From: Planctomycetota bacterium
Lineage (GTDB): Bacteria > Planctomycetota > Phycisphaerae > Sedimentisphaerales > Anaerohalosphaeraceae
Length of the DNA: 64,000 bases
Reading direction: 5' to 3'
Assembly (NCBI GenBank): GCA_029552545.1
Contig: JAKPDO010000047.1
Coordinates: forward strand, 1 to 64,000
Positions within the stretch are counted from its first letter, which is position 1. Each line of letters starts with the position of its first letter. The notes below the pieces were generated by a model. The model saw only the letters and a list, made by a program, of their open reading frames with translations. It was not told the DNA's origin and searched no databases. Below, piece by piece: positions 49,418 to 59,900 of the stretch. A program made the translations under genes and the position numbers.

Positions 49418-50536
49418 TCAGCGTTTGCCCATCCAGTCTGTAAATTGTTCAAAAAGATACCGCGAATCGTGCGGGCCCGGGGAGGCCTCCGGATGATACT
49501 GGACGGAAAAGGCCTTTTTCTTTTTGACGGAGAGCCCTTCGCTGGTCATGTCATTGAGATTCAAATGCGTCATTTTGGCGCCCGTGCCCTTCAGCGAATC
49601 CAAATCCACGCAGAAGCCGTGATTCTGGCTGGTAATCTCAATGCATCCGGTTTCAAGGTTTTTCACAGGGTGATTGGCGCCGCGGTGACCAAACTTGAGT
49701 TTGTAGGTTTTGCCGCCGAGGGCCAGGGCCAGCAATTGATGCCCCAGACAAATTCCGAAAATCGGCACTTTGCCCAGCAGAGCCCGAACCGTTTCAACCG
49801 CAAAGGTCAGGGCCGCCGGGTCTCCGGGGCCGTTGCTGAGAAAAACTCCATCGGGTTTGCGAGCCAGAACTTTTTCTGCAGGAGTATGAGCGGGCACAAC
49901 CTCAACAGCACAGCCGTGCGAACGAAGCAGCCGCAGGATATTCTGTTTGATGCCGAAATCATAGGCCACGACGGAATACCGCACCGAAGGGCAAATTTCC
50001 TCTCCCCGCAGAACATCCACAAATCCCTTATCCCAGCGGTAGGGACGTTCGGAGCTGACTTCACTGACAATATCCCGGCCGACAAGACCCGGATAGGCCT
50101 CCAGCCGATTCCGCAAAACCGAAATGCTGAACTCCTCTGACGAAAGGATGCCCCGCATCGCCCCCTGCGTGCGGATATGGCGGACGAGTTTGCGGGTGTC
50201 GATGCCCTCCAGACCGACCACCCCGCTGTCTTTCAGATAGGCGGAAAGCGTTTTTCGGCTCCGCCAGTTGCTCGGATAAGGACAGGCCTCTTTGACAATC
50301 AGGCCGGCACAGAAAATCCTGCGGGATTCCCAATCGAGTTCGTTGGTGCCGGTATTGCCGATCATTGGGTAGGTCATCGTCATAATCTGTTCATGATAGG
50401 ACGGGTCAGTCAGAATTTCCTGATAGCCGGTCATGGACGTATTGAATACGACTTCGCCGCAGACCGTCCCGGCGGCACCGAAAGAGACGCCTTCAAACAC
50501 CGTTCCGTCTTCGAGCAGTAAAATCGCTTTGGACAT
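49418..50536 (-). CDS. carA: Carbamoyl-phosphate synthase small (glutaminase) subunit
   Basis: A 372-residue class I glutaminase subunit. The N-terminal domain (ALLLEDGTVFEGVSFGAAGT, FNTSMTGYQEILTDPSYH) is followed by the triad GATase with Cys in VPIFGICLGHQLLALALGG and the C-terminal YHPEASPGPHDSRYLFEQF providing His/Glu. It supplies ammonia to CarB. It follows carB by 9 bp on the minus strand. Confidence 0.97.
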   Translation of the reverse strand: MSKAILLLEDGTVFEGVSFGAAGTVCGEVVFNTSMTGYQEILTDPSYHEQIMTMTYPMIGNTGTNELDWESRRIFCAGLIVKEACPYPSNWRSRKTLSAYLKDSGVVGLEGIDTRKLVRHIRTQGAMRGILSSEEFSISVLRNRLEAYPGLVGRDIVSEVSSERPYRWDKGFVDVLRGEEICPSVRYSVVAYDFGIKQNILRLLRSHGCAVEVVPAHTPAEKVLARKPDGVFLSNGPGDPAALTFAVETVRALLGKVPIFGICLGHQLLALALGGKTYKLKFGHRGANHPVKNLETGCIEITSQNHGFCVDLDSLKGTGAKMTHLNLNDMTSEGLSVKKKKAFSVQYHPEASPGPHDSRYLFEQFTDWMGKR

Positions 50537-50545
50537 ATCGTTCCC

Positions 50546-53500
50546 TTACCGGTAATACAGCTGAATCGGTTTGACTGAAATTTTCTTTTTCCGCATGGCT
50601 TCAATTGCCTGGACAATGGCCGCCGCCGCCCGGATTGTAGTGGCATACGGCACCTGATGGTCCACCGCGGCCCGGCGAATCGGGAAAGAATCCCGAATCG
50701 TCTGCTCGCCGATGGTGGTATTGATAATCAAATCCACCTGACCGTTGATAATGCGGTCCACAATATTCGGTCGGCCCTCATTCATTTTGCGAACAAACTC
50801 CGAGGGAACATTGTTCTCAATTAAGGTAATGCAGGTCCCCCGCGTGGCTATAATCTTAAAGCCCATTTCGTGGAATCGCCGTGCAATGGCGACGGCTTTG
50901 GGTTTGTCGGCATCTTTGACACTAATAAAGACCGTTCCCCCGGTGGGCAGCGGATTGCCGGCGGCTATCTGGGATTTGGCATACGCGATTCCGATATCTT
51001 CGCTGATGCCCATCACCTCGCCGGTCGAGAGCATTTCAGGACCTAAAATGACATCCGCACCCGGAAACTTCAGGAAGGGGAAGACCGCCTCCTTGACAGA
51101 ATAATACGGACGAACCACCTCGCGGGTAAACCCGAGCTGTTTGAGGGTCATCCCGGCCATCACCTTGGCGGCCAGCTTGGCCAGCGGAACCCCAATGGCT
51201 TTGCTGACAAAAGGAATGGTTCGGGAGGCCCGCGGATTGACCTCAAGGATATAAACCTGATTGTCCTTGACGGCAAACTGAATATTAATCAGGCCTTTGA
51301 CGTTCAGGGCCAGAGCCAATTGCTTGGTCTGACGTTTGATATCCGCAATCACAGATTTGGGCAGAGAAAAAGTCGGCAGGATGCAGGCGCTGTCGCCGGA
51401 ATGAATGCCGGCTTCTTCGATATGCTCCATAATGCCGCCGATCACAACAGTCTTGCCGTCGCAAATTGCATCGACATCCAGCTCCGTCGCATCATCGAGG
51501 AACTGGTCAATCAGGACCGGATGCCCTTCGGCGGCCTCAAAGGCCTCCTGCACCGAAGTGCGGAAGGCCTCCTCATTATAGACGATATCCATCGCCCGTC
51601 CGCCGAGCACAAAGGACGGCCGAACCAGAAGCGGAAACCCGATTTTCTTGGCGATTTTCAGGGCTTCGGCATAAGTGGTAGCGCTGCCTCCGGCGGGCTG
51701 CCGCAACCGCAGCTTTCGAATCAGCCGATTAAACTTTTCCCGGTCCTCCGCAATGTCGATGCTTTCCGGAGAGGTCCCGATAATCGGCACGCCGGCTTTG
51801 CGGAGCGGGGTAGCCAGTTTCAGGGGAGTCTGACCGCCCAACTGAACAATCACTCCGTCCGGATGTTCCGTCTCCACAATGTTCATCACATCTTCAAAGG
51901 TCAGCGGCTCAAAATACAGCCGGTCGGAGGTGTCATAATCCGTGCTGACCGTCTCGGGGTTGCAGTTGACCATGATGGATTCGATGCCGATTTCGCGCAG
52001 GGCAAAGGCCGCATGACAGCAGCAGTAGTCAAACTCGATTCCCTGTCCGATTCGGTTGGGGCCGCCGCCCAGAATCATTACCTTCCGGAGCGTCGTCGGA
52101 GCGGCCTCGCATTCCTCTTCATACGTTGAATACAGATACGGGGTCTGGGCTTCAAACTCCGCCCCGCAGGTATCGACCTTCTTGTATACGGGATGAATCC
52201 CCTTCTGCTTGCGGTACGCACGAAATTCGATTTCAGAAACTCCCAGCTGTTCCGCAATATATTTGTCGCTGAAGCCCGCTTTTTTGAGTTTTTCAACAAA
52301 GGGAGCTTTCAGAGGTTTGGATGCCGATTTGAGTTCCTTTTCCAGATGGACAATTTCCCGAATGTGGTCCAGAAACCACCGGTCAACCTTTGTATATTCA
52401 TAAATCTGCTCGGTGGAAAATCCCCGCCGGAACCCCTCGGCGATATACCACATTTTGTCCCAGCGCGTCGAACGAAGCTTGGAAATGAGCTCCACTTTGG
52501 ACAAGTTGTCCGGAAGATGTTTGGCATCCAGCGAATACCGGCTGATTTCCAGCGAGCGGAGGGCCTTCTGCAGCGATTCTTTCATAGTGCGTCCGATAGC
52601 CATCGCTTCACCGACAGACTTCATCTGGATGGTCAGCTCCGGAGCGGTCTGCGGGAACTTCTCAAAGGTAAACCGCGGCCATTTGGTCACCACATAATCA
52701 ATCGTCGGTTCAAAGCAGGCCGGGGTCTTTTTGGTGATGTCGTTGGGAATCTCATCGAGGGTATAACCGACGGCCAGTAGCGAGGCGATTTTGGCAATCG
52801 GAAAGCCCGTGGCCTTGGAGGCAAGGGCCGAACTGCGGGAGACTCGCGGATTCATTTCAATGACAACCATTTTGCCGTTTTCGGGGTTGACGGCAAACTG
52901 GATATTGGAACCGCCGGTTTCGACGCCGATGGCGCGGATGATTTTGAGGGCGGCGTCCCGCATGATCTGGTATTCTTTATCCGTGAGGGTCTGGGCGGGG
53001 GCGACGGTAATGCTGTCGCCAGTGTGGATGCCCATCGGGTCCACATTTTCAATCGAGCAGACAATCACGACATTGTCTTTTCGGTCCCGCATCACCTCCA
53101 ACTCATATTCTTTCCAGCCGATGACGGACTGCTCAATCAGAATTTGATGCGTGGGGCTCAAATCCAGCCCCCATTGAACAAACCGTTCAAATTCCTCTGC
53201 GTTGTAGGCGATATTTCCGCCGGTCCCGCCCAGCGTATAGGAAGGACGGATGATGGCCGGGAAACCAATGTCCTTAACGATTTCCCGGGCCTCTTCCGCC
53301 GTGCGGGCATAGCCGCTGGAAGGAACCTCCAGCCCGATGCTCTGGATGATTTTCTTAAACCGGTCTCGTTCTTCGGCCCGCTTAATCGACTGAAGATTGG
53401 CGCCGAGAAGCTTGACGCCGTACTTTTTGAGGACTCCGCTTTCCGCCAGGGCCACGGCTGTATTTAGGCCGGTCTGTCCGCCGAGCGTCGGCAGCAGCGC

Positions 53501-53752
53501 ATCCGGCCGTTCCCGCTGGATAATTTGGGCAACGATTTGCGGTGTAATCGGCTCTATATAGGTTCGGTCAGCCATTTGCGGGTCGGTCATAATCGTAGCC
53601 GGGTTGCTGTTAACCAAAACAACCTTAAATCCTTCTTTTCGAAGGACTTTGCAGGCCTGAGCACCGGAATAATCAAACTCACAGGCCTGACCGATGACGA
53701 TAGGGCCTGAGCCGATAATCAAAATTTTGTGAATATCGCTGCGTTTGGGCAT
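50546..53752 (-). CDS. carB: Carbamoyl-phosphate synthase large subunit
   Basis: A 1068-residue synthetase with the two duplicated ATP-grasp halves (first ~1-400: [37 protein letters not shown]; second ~545-930: [35 protein letters not shown]), a small oligomerisation domain between, and the C-terminal MGS-like allosteric domain (~935-1068). It makes carbamoyl phosphate for pyrimidines and arginine. Upstream is a consensus promoter. Confidence 0.97.
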   Translation of the reverse strand: MPKRSDIHKILIIGSGPIVIGQACEFDYSGAQACKVLRKEGFKVVLVNSNPATIMTDPQMADRTYIEPITPQIVAQIIQRERPDALLPTLGGQTGLNTAVALAESGVLKKYGVKLLGANLQSIKRAEERDRFKKIIQSIGLEVPSSGYARTAEEAREIVKDIGFPAIIRPSYTLGGTGGNIAYNAEEFERFVQWGLDLSPTHQILIEQSVIGWKEYELEVMRDRKDNVVIVCSIENVDPMGIHTGDSITVAPAQTLTDKEYQIMRDAALKIIRAIGVETGGSNIQFAVNPENGKMVVIEMNPRVSRSSALASKATGFPIAKIASLLAVGYTLDEIPNDITKKTPACFEPTIDYVVTKWPRFTFEKFPQTAPELTIQMKSVGEAMAIGRTMKESLQKALRSLEISRYSLDAKHLPDNLSKVELISKLRSTRWDKMWYIAEGFRRGFSTEQIYEYTKVDRWFLDHIREIVHLEKELKSASKPLKAPFVEKLKKAGFSDKYIAEQLGVSEIEFRAYRKQKGIHPVYKKVDTCGAEFEAQTPYLYSTYEEECEAAPTTLRKVMILGGGPNRIGQGIEFDYCCCHAAFALREIGIESIMVNCNPETVSTDYDTSDRLYFEPLTFEDVMNIVETEHPDGVIVQLGGQTPLKLATPLRKAGVPIIGTSPESIDIAEDREKFNRLIRKLRLRQPAGGSATTYAEALKIAKKIGFPLLVRPSFVLGGRAMDIVYNEEAFRTSVQEAFEAAEGHPVLIDQFLDDATELDVDAICDGKTVVIGGIMEHIEEAGIHSGDSACILPTFSLPKSVIADIKRQTKQLALALNVKGLINIQFAVKDNQVYILEVNPRASRTIPFVSKAIGVPLAKLAAKVMAGMTLKQLGFTREVVRPYYSVKEAVFPFLKFPGADVILGPEMLSTGEVMGISEDIGIAYAKSQIAAGNPLPTGGTVFISVKDADKPKAVAIARRFHEMGFKIIATRGTCITLIENNVPSEFVRKMNEGRPNIVDRIINGQVDLIINTTIGEQTIRDSFPIRRAAVDHQVPYATTIRAAAAIVQAIEAMRKKKISVKPIQLYYR

Positions 53753-53813
53753 TGGTTTTCTTTCTGTCGGTATTTACGTCCTGTTTGACGCCGTGTTTTC
53801 AAAAAATCGCCGG

Positions 53814-53842
53814 ATTATAGGGAAGCGGCGCGTCCGATTCAA
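53814..53842 (-). promoter_or_regulatory. Sigma-70-type promoter of carB-carA
   Basis: On the minus strand TTGAAT (53842-53837), 17-bp spacer, perfect TATAAT (53819-53814), about 60 bp before the carB ATG. It lies in the 101-bp nadE-carB gap. Confidence 0.7.
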
Positions 53843-53853
53843 GACCTTTTCTT

Positions 53854-55515
53854 TTATCCTCTGTATCGATTGGTAATCGGCATCCTCCGGTCTTTTCCGA
53901 ATGCTCGAGGCGTAATCTTAATGCCGGGCGGAGACTGCCGGCGCTTGTATTCATTCCGATCCACCATCTGGAGCACTCGTTCCACCTCCGGACGGGGAAG
54001 TCCGCGGGCAATCAGCTCATCCCGACTGAGCTTTTCCTCAATAAACCCCTTCAAAATCTGATCGAGAACAGGATAGTCCGGGAGGGAATCGCTGTCTTTC
54101 TGGTTGGGTCTGAGCTCCGCCGTAGGAATGCGGTCGATTACACTCTGCGGTATCACCTTTTTCCCCTTGATTCGGTTGTAATAATCGCACAGCTGATAGA
54201 CCATGGTTTTGGGCACGTCCTTAATTACAGCAAATCCGCCGGCGGTGTCCCCGTAAAGGGTGGAGTATCCAACGGCTGTTTCACTCTTGTTGCCGGTGGT
54301 CAGCACAAGATAGCCAAACTGATTGGACAGGGTCATCAGCAGAGTCCCGCGAATCCGGGCCTGAAGATTCTCATAGGCCAACCCGGCTTCATTCCATCCT
54401 TCTACGGCCGACAGCGTCCGGCTGAAAGCAGACAGGATATCTTCAATCGGCAGGGTCTGAAAGCCGATACCGAGATTTGCAGCAACCGTCTGAGCATCGG
54501 AACGGGTTTCGGCGGCGTTGAAGCGGGACGGCATAGAAATTCCAATTACATTCTCCGGTCCCAGCGCCTCCGCTGCGATGGCTGCCGTCAAAGCCGAATC
54601 TACTCCCCCGCTCAGTCCAATCAGAACCTTTGAAAAACTGTTTTTGCGGACATAATCTTTTGTACCCAGCACGAGTGCCTGCCAGACCTCTTCCATCGGT
54701 TCTGCAGGAGTTTGTTCATAAGGTGCGGCGAACGGACTGGTTATCTCAAGTTTGCCGTCCTCGTTTTTGCAACAGTCAAAGACCAGCAGGTCCTCCTGAA
54801 AACCGGCGGCTTGGAAAAGGGTCTTTCCCTGTGCATCGACCACCATGCTGCGGCCGTCAAAAATCAGTTCATCCTGCCCGCCGATGAGATTGCAGTAAAA
54901 CACAGGACAGCCGAAATGGACGGCACAGCGGGAAATGACCTTTCTGCGCTCCTCAATCTTTCCCATATGAAACGGAGAGGCCGCCAGACAAAGAACAGCA
55001 TCAAAATCTCCCCGAATCTTCAGAAAGAAATCATCCAGCCAGGGCAGCTCCCAAATGTCTTCGCAGATAGTCAGGGCCAGCCGAACAGGACCGACTTGGA
55101 CGACCACCGGCTCCTGACCAGGATGAAAATACCGTTTTTCGTCAAAGACGCCGTAATTCGGCAGGCAGCCCTTTCGGTAGTTTTTGAGAATTTTTCCGTC
55201 TCGAATGACGGCTGCAGCATTGTAGAGGCGGTTTGACTCGGCCTGAGGCCAGCCGACAATCAGGGTAATTTGTGAAATCTGAGGGCAGAGACGCTCCATC
55301 GCAGAGCGGCAGTCCTGCAGAAAGCGGGGCCGATGCAGCAAATCCTCCGGCGGATATCCGGAAAGAAACAACTCAGGAAGGACCAGCACACCGGCCTTTT
55401 TCTCCTGTGCTGTTTTAATAAAATCCAGGGCTTTTCGGCAATTGCCTTCTAAATCTCCGACAGTCGGATTGGCCTGTCCTAATGCGATTCGAATCGACTG
55501 GGGCTCCTGCAGCAT
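53854..55515 (-). CDS. nadE: Glutamine-dependent NAD+ synthetase
   Basis: A 553-residue two-domain enzyme. The N-terminal nitrilase-like glutaminase (~1-260) has the Glu (LVLPELFLSGYPPEDLL), Lys (NYRKGCLPNYGVFDEKRYF) and Cys (LALTICEDIWE) triad. The C-terminal synthetase (~285-553) has the PP-loop LIGLSGGVDSALTAAIAAEA and LTTGNKSETAVGYSTLYGD. It amidates nicotinate adenine dinucleotide using glutamine nitrogen, so it fits its glutamine/glutamate neighbours. Starts 10 bp after gltD. Confidence 0.96.
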   Translation of the reverse strand: MLQEPQSIRIALGQANPTVGDLEGNCRKALDFIKTAQEKKAGVLVLPELFLSGYPPEDLLHRPRFLQDCRSAMERLCPQISQITLIVGWPQAESNRLYNAAAVIRDGKILKNYRKGCLPNYGVFDEKRYFHPGQEPVVVQVGPVRLALTICEDIWELPWLDDFFLKIRGDFDAVLCLAASPFHMGKIEERRKVISRCAVHFGCPVFYCNLIGGQDELIFDGRSMVVDAQGKTLFQAAGFQEDLLVFDCCKNEDGKLEITSPFAAPYEQTPAEPMEEVWQALVLGTKDYVRKNSFSKVLIGLSGGVDSALTAAIAAEALGPENVIGISMPSRFNAAETRSDAQTVAANLGIGFQTLPIEDILSAFSRTLSAVEGWNEAGLAYENLQARIRGTLLMTLSNQFGYLVLTTGNKSETAVGYSTLYGDTAGGFAVIKDVPKTMVYQLCDYYNRIKGKKVIPQSVIDRIPTAELRPNQKDSDSLPDYPVLDQILKGFIEEKLSRDELIARGLPRPEVERVLQMVDRNEYKRRQSPPGIKITPRAFGKDRRMPITNRYRG

Positions 55516-55525
55516 TCCTTTTCCC

Positions 55526-56953
55526 TTATAATGGCTTCAGAAAGCAGTCGATTGCCGCCGCGGCTTTGCGTCCGGCATCAATCGCCCGGACCACTAACGA
55601 CGCGCCTGCCACGGCATCTCCTGCGGCGAATACCATCGGATTGCTGGTCTGAAAATCCGACACTTTGATATTGCCGTTGTCATCCAATGTCAAGCCCAAA
55701 TCCTGAATCAGCCGGCTGTGTTCCACATGGACAAACCCCATCGCCAACAACACCAAATCCGCCGGCCGTTCAAACTCAGTCCCGGGGATTTCTCGAACCT
55801 CCCATCGCTGATTTTTCCGAATCCACTCCACCTGAATGCAGTGAATGCGGTTCACATGAGTCTCGGCTCCGGAAAAACGAGTCGTCATCACGCTCCAAAG
55901 ACGCTCACATCCCTCTTCATGGCTGGAGGAGGTCCGCATCATCTTCGGCCAAAGGGGCCATGGTGTTTCAGGGGCGCGGGTTTCCGGCGGTTTGGGCAGA
56001 ATTTCAATCTGAAGGATGGATTCAGCCCCCTGTCGGCGCGCAGTTCCCACGCAGTCGCTTCCGGTATCACCGCCGCCAATCACAACAACATGTTTGCCCC
56101 TGGCGTCCAGACGCTCCTCTTCCGGAGTCAGCGGCTCTCCGGCCAGACGTTTATTCTGCGCCCGAAGGAAGTCCATCGCAAAGACAATATTCTCATAGCC
56201 GCGGCCCGGAACAGGCAAATCCCGGGGCTGACCGGCTCCGAGGGCCAGACAGACGGCATCAAATCGTTTGCACAAATAGCGGGCCGAAAGGTCAGCTCCA
56301 ACCACAACGCCGGTCTGAAACTGCACCCCTTCTTCCGTCATTTGGCGAATCCGCCGGTCCAAAACCCATTTTTCGAGCTTGAAATCGGGTATGCCGTATC
56401 GAAGCAGACCGCCGGGCTGCGGGTCTTTTTCGAATACTACCACCTCGTGCCCCGCCCGGGCCAGCTGCTGTGCAGCCGCCAGACCAGCAGGTCCCGAACC
56501 TACAACGGCAACCCGTTTGCCGGTTTTAACCGGAGCCGGCAAGGGACGAACCCATCCTTCGGCAAATCCCCGTTCCACAATCTGAAACTCGATATGCCGA
56601 ATCAGGACCGGTTTGTCATTGACAGACAACGTACAGGCCGCTTCACAGGGAGCTGGACAAACCCGGCCGGTGATTTCCGGAAAGTTATTCGTGGAATGCA
56701 GGTTGTCGCAGGCCTCTTTCCAGCGGCCCAGATAAACCAGGTCATTAAATTCCGGAATGCGGTTGGCAACGGGACAGCCGAATTCGCTGTGGCAGAACGG
56801 GATACCGCAGTCCGCACACCGGGCCGCCTGCTGAACAATCGCATCGGGGCTGAGCGGGATTTCGATTTCCCGATAATCCCGAATCCGGTTTTCAACCGGC
56901 CGATAAGGAACCGACCGGCGAGGGTATTCAAGAAATCCTTTGATTTTAGCCAT
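55526..56953 (-). CDS. gltD: Glutamate synthase small (beta) subunit
   Basis: A 475-residue NADPH-dependent FAD protein that feeds electrons to GltB. The N terminus holds the Fe-S cysteines (CADCGIPFC, CPVANRIPEF, CPAPCEAAC); the FAD motif VAVVGSGPAGLAAAQQLARAG and the NADPH motif VVVIGGGDTGSDCVGTA follow. The ATG at 56953 starts the usual MAKIKGFLEYPR and overlaps the gltB stop by 8 bp; a longer frame to 57040 lies wholly inside gltB. Confidence 0.96.
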   Translation of the reverse strand: MAKIKGFLEYPRRSVPYRPVENRIRDYREIEIPLSPDAIVQQAARCADCGIPFCHSEFGCPVANRIPEFNDLVYLGRWKEACDNLHSTNNFPEITGRVCPAPCEAACTLSVNDKPVLIRHIEFQIVERGFAEGWVRPLPAPVKTGKRVAVVGSGPAGLAAAQQLARAGHEVVVFEKDPQPGGLLRYGIPDFKLEKWVLDRRIRQMTEEGVQFQTGVVVGADLSARYLCKRFDAVCLALGAGQPRDLPVPGRGYENIVFAMDFLRAQNKRLAGEPLTPEEERLDARGKHVVVIGGGDTGSDCVGTARRQGAESILQIEILPKPPETRAPETPWPLWPKMMRTSSSHEEGCERLWSVMTTRFSGAETHVNRIHCIQVEWIRKNQRWEVREIPGTEFERPADLVLLAMGFVHVEHSRLIQDLGLTLDDNGNIKVSDFQTSNPMVFAAGDAVAGASLVVRAIDAGRKAAAAIDCFLKPL

Positions 56954-59900
56954 GCTGGAAAACCTCTTCCGTGGCCGGAGTGGATTCCGTATGACGCCGC
57001 TCCTGCGCACGGATCCGCTCCAGGGCCTTACGATAATCAATCGGAATCACCTTGACGAATTTGCCGACCATGTCCGGCCAGGCATTGAGAATCCGGCGGG
57101 CATGACTGCTGCGCGTAAGGGATTCATGTTTTTCTATCAGCTGACGCAGAAGTTCTTCATCTTCCGGTTTATAAACACTTTCCAAATCAACCATATCCAG
57201 ATTGCAGAGGGTGTCAAACATCTGCATCTCATCGAGAACATAGGCAATCCCGCCGCTCATTCCGGCGGCGAAGTTGCGTCCGGTCTTTCCGAGAACCACC
57301 ACAATTCCGCCGGTCATGTATTCGCAGGCGTGATCACCTACTCCTTCTACGACAGCTACCGCCCCGCTGTTTCGTACACAGAACCGCTCTCCAACCATTC
57401 CATTGATAAATACCTCTCCGGACGTGGCCCCGTAAAGCAGCGTATTGCCGGCGATAATATTTTCCTGCGGCAGAAAAGGAGACCCGGCGGGTGTTTCAAC
57501 AATGATACGGCCGCCGGACAGCCCCTTGCCGAGATAATCATTGCTGTCCCCGATGAGCCGCAGGGTGATTCCTTTGGCCAGAAAGGCGCCGAAGCTCTGT
57601 CCGGCTGACCCCTCGAAAGTCAGCTGGATGGTATCATCCGCAAGGCCGTCCGGATACTGCTTCACAACAAAATAGCTCAGAATCGTCCCGACCGCCCGAT
57701 GCACATTCTGAATCGGCATCCGCAGCTGAACGGTTTTTCCCTTTTCAAGAGCGGGCTTAATCTGCTCCAGAATCCGCCAGTCCGGATGGTCCTTGAGCCG
57801 ATCGGGCTGGGAGCTGACCTGCCTTCGGGCCGCACCGGCCGGCCCTTCCGGAACCAGAAAGATATTGGAAAAGTCCAGCCCCCTGGCCTTGTAATGCTCG
57901 ACGGCCTTGCGTGTGCACAGGCAATCCACCCGCCCAATCATCTCGTCCATCGTTCGAAAGCCCAGCCGGCTCATCCATTGTCGGACTTCTTCCGCCACGA
58001 AAAGCATGTATCGCTGAAGAAACTCCGGTTTGCCTTTAAAGCGTTTACGCAGTTCCGGGTCCTGTGTGGCGATTCCATAAGTGCAGGCGCCTTCGTGGCA
58101 TTTGCGAAGAAGCGTACAGCCGAGCGTTACCAGCGCCGCCGTGCCGAATCCGAACTGTTCGGCGCCGAGCAGAGCGGCAATCACCACGTCGCGTCCCGTC
58201 CGCATCTGACCGTCGGTCTGAACACGGATTCGGTCACGCAGACCGTTGCGAACCAGAACCTGTTGGGTTTCCGCCAGCCCAATTTCCCAGGGACATCCGG
58301 CATGCTTGATGGACGAAAGCGGGCTGGCACCAGTCCCTCCATCGTGGCCGCTGATGAGCACTTCATCCGCCCCGCCCTTGGCAACACCGGCGGCAATCGT
58401 CCCTACACCGACCTCGGAGACCAGTTTGACGGAGATTTTGGCTTGCGGGTTGCTGCATTTGAGGTCATAAATCAGCTGGGCCAGATCTTCGATGGAATAG
58501 ATATCGTGATGCGGCGGCGGCGAAATCAGCGTCACGCCGGGCGTTGAGTGCCGCAGGCGGGCAATTTCTTCCGTAACTTTATGACCGGGCAGCTGTCCGC
58601 CTTCCCCGGGCTTGGCCCCCTGCGCCATTTTAATCTGAATCTCTTTGGCATGGGCCAGATATTGAATTGTCACACCAAAGCGAGCACTGGCTACCTGCTT
58701 GATGGCCGAATTGAGCGGCGTACCAAAGCGAACCGGATCTTCCCCCCCTTCGCCGGTATTGCTCATCGCTCCAAGGCCGTTCATAGCGGCCGCAATGCAT
58801 TCGTGAGCTTCCTTGCTGATAGAGCCGTGGCTCATCGCCCCGGTGCAAAAACGCCGAACAATCGACTCAGCGGGTTCCACCTCGTCCAACGGAACAGGCT
58901 GGGCTTCCCGAAATTCAAACAGCCCCCGCAGGGTTCCCAGCTTTCGGGACTGTTCGTTGACCAGCCGCGCAAACTCCTCATAAACCTTCCAGTCATTGAG
59001 CATCACGGCATGCTGAAGTTTGGCCACGGTCGCCGGATTCCAGAGGTGATATTCCCCGTCGCGGCGGTAATGGTATTGTCCGCCGTAATCCAGTTCGAGC
59101 GAACCGGCCGGACGGGACTTGCAGGCCTCCTCCATCCGCCGAAGAATATCCTGAGCAATTTCCTCCAGACCGATACCGCCGATGCGGGAGCTGGTGCCGG
59201 TAAAATAACGGTCCACCACATCCCGATTGAGCCCAAGGCACTCAAACAGCTGCGCATTAAAATAGCTCCGCAGTGTTGAAATGCCCATCTTGCTCATGGT
59301 TTTGAGAATACCTTTCTTGACGGCGGCAATATAGTTGTCAGCAATCTGTTCAGGCTCCATATCCGCCGGCAAATCCCCGTTCTGCTGCAGAAAGGTGAGC
59401 GTTTCGAATACCAGATAGGGATTGACGGCGTTGGCTCCGTATCCGCACAGCAGGCAAAAGTGCATCACTTCCCGGGCCTCACCGGTTTCAACAATCAGTC
59501 CGGCTTCTCCCCGCAGTCCCCGTTCGATTAAGCCGTGATGGACGGCGGACACAGCCAGCAGAGATGGAATCGGCGCCTTCTGCCCGGCAGGATTGCGATC
59601 GCTGAGGATAATCAAAGACGCATCATCGCGAAGAATCGCCTGGGCCGCCGAATCAATCAGGGCATCGAGGGCCTGCTTTAAAGAATCGCCGGGGCGGCTG
59701 CGATCCATCTCAAAAAGGGTGGACACGGTCACAACCTTGAAGTCTTTTCGCTGGGCCGAACGGAGCCGAACCATATCCTCATTGGTTAGAATCGGATGAG
59801 GCAGCTTCAGCTGCCGGCAATGCTGGGGCGTTTCCTCCAGAAGATTGAGCCGGCGGCCGGTGTACGTCATCAGACTCATCACCAGCCCTTCCCGGAGCGG

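Noticed and set aside
49192..49452. A stand-alone 86-residue gene over the right att site
   Set aside because: Its first half is antisense tRNA and flanking DNA; the meaningful part is the detached integrase tail in frame with the att core.
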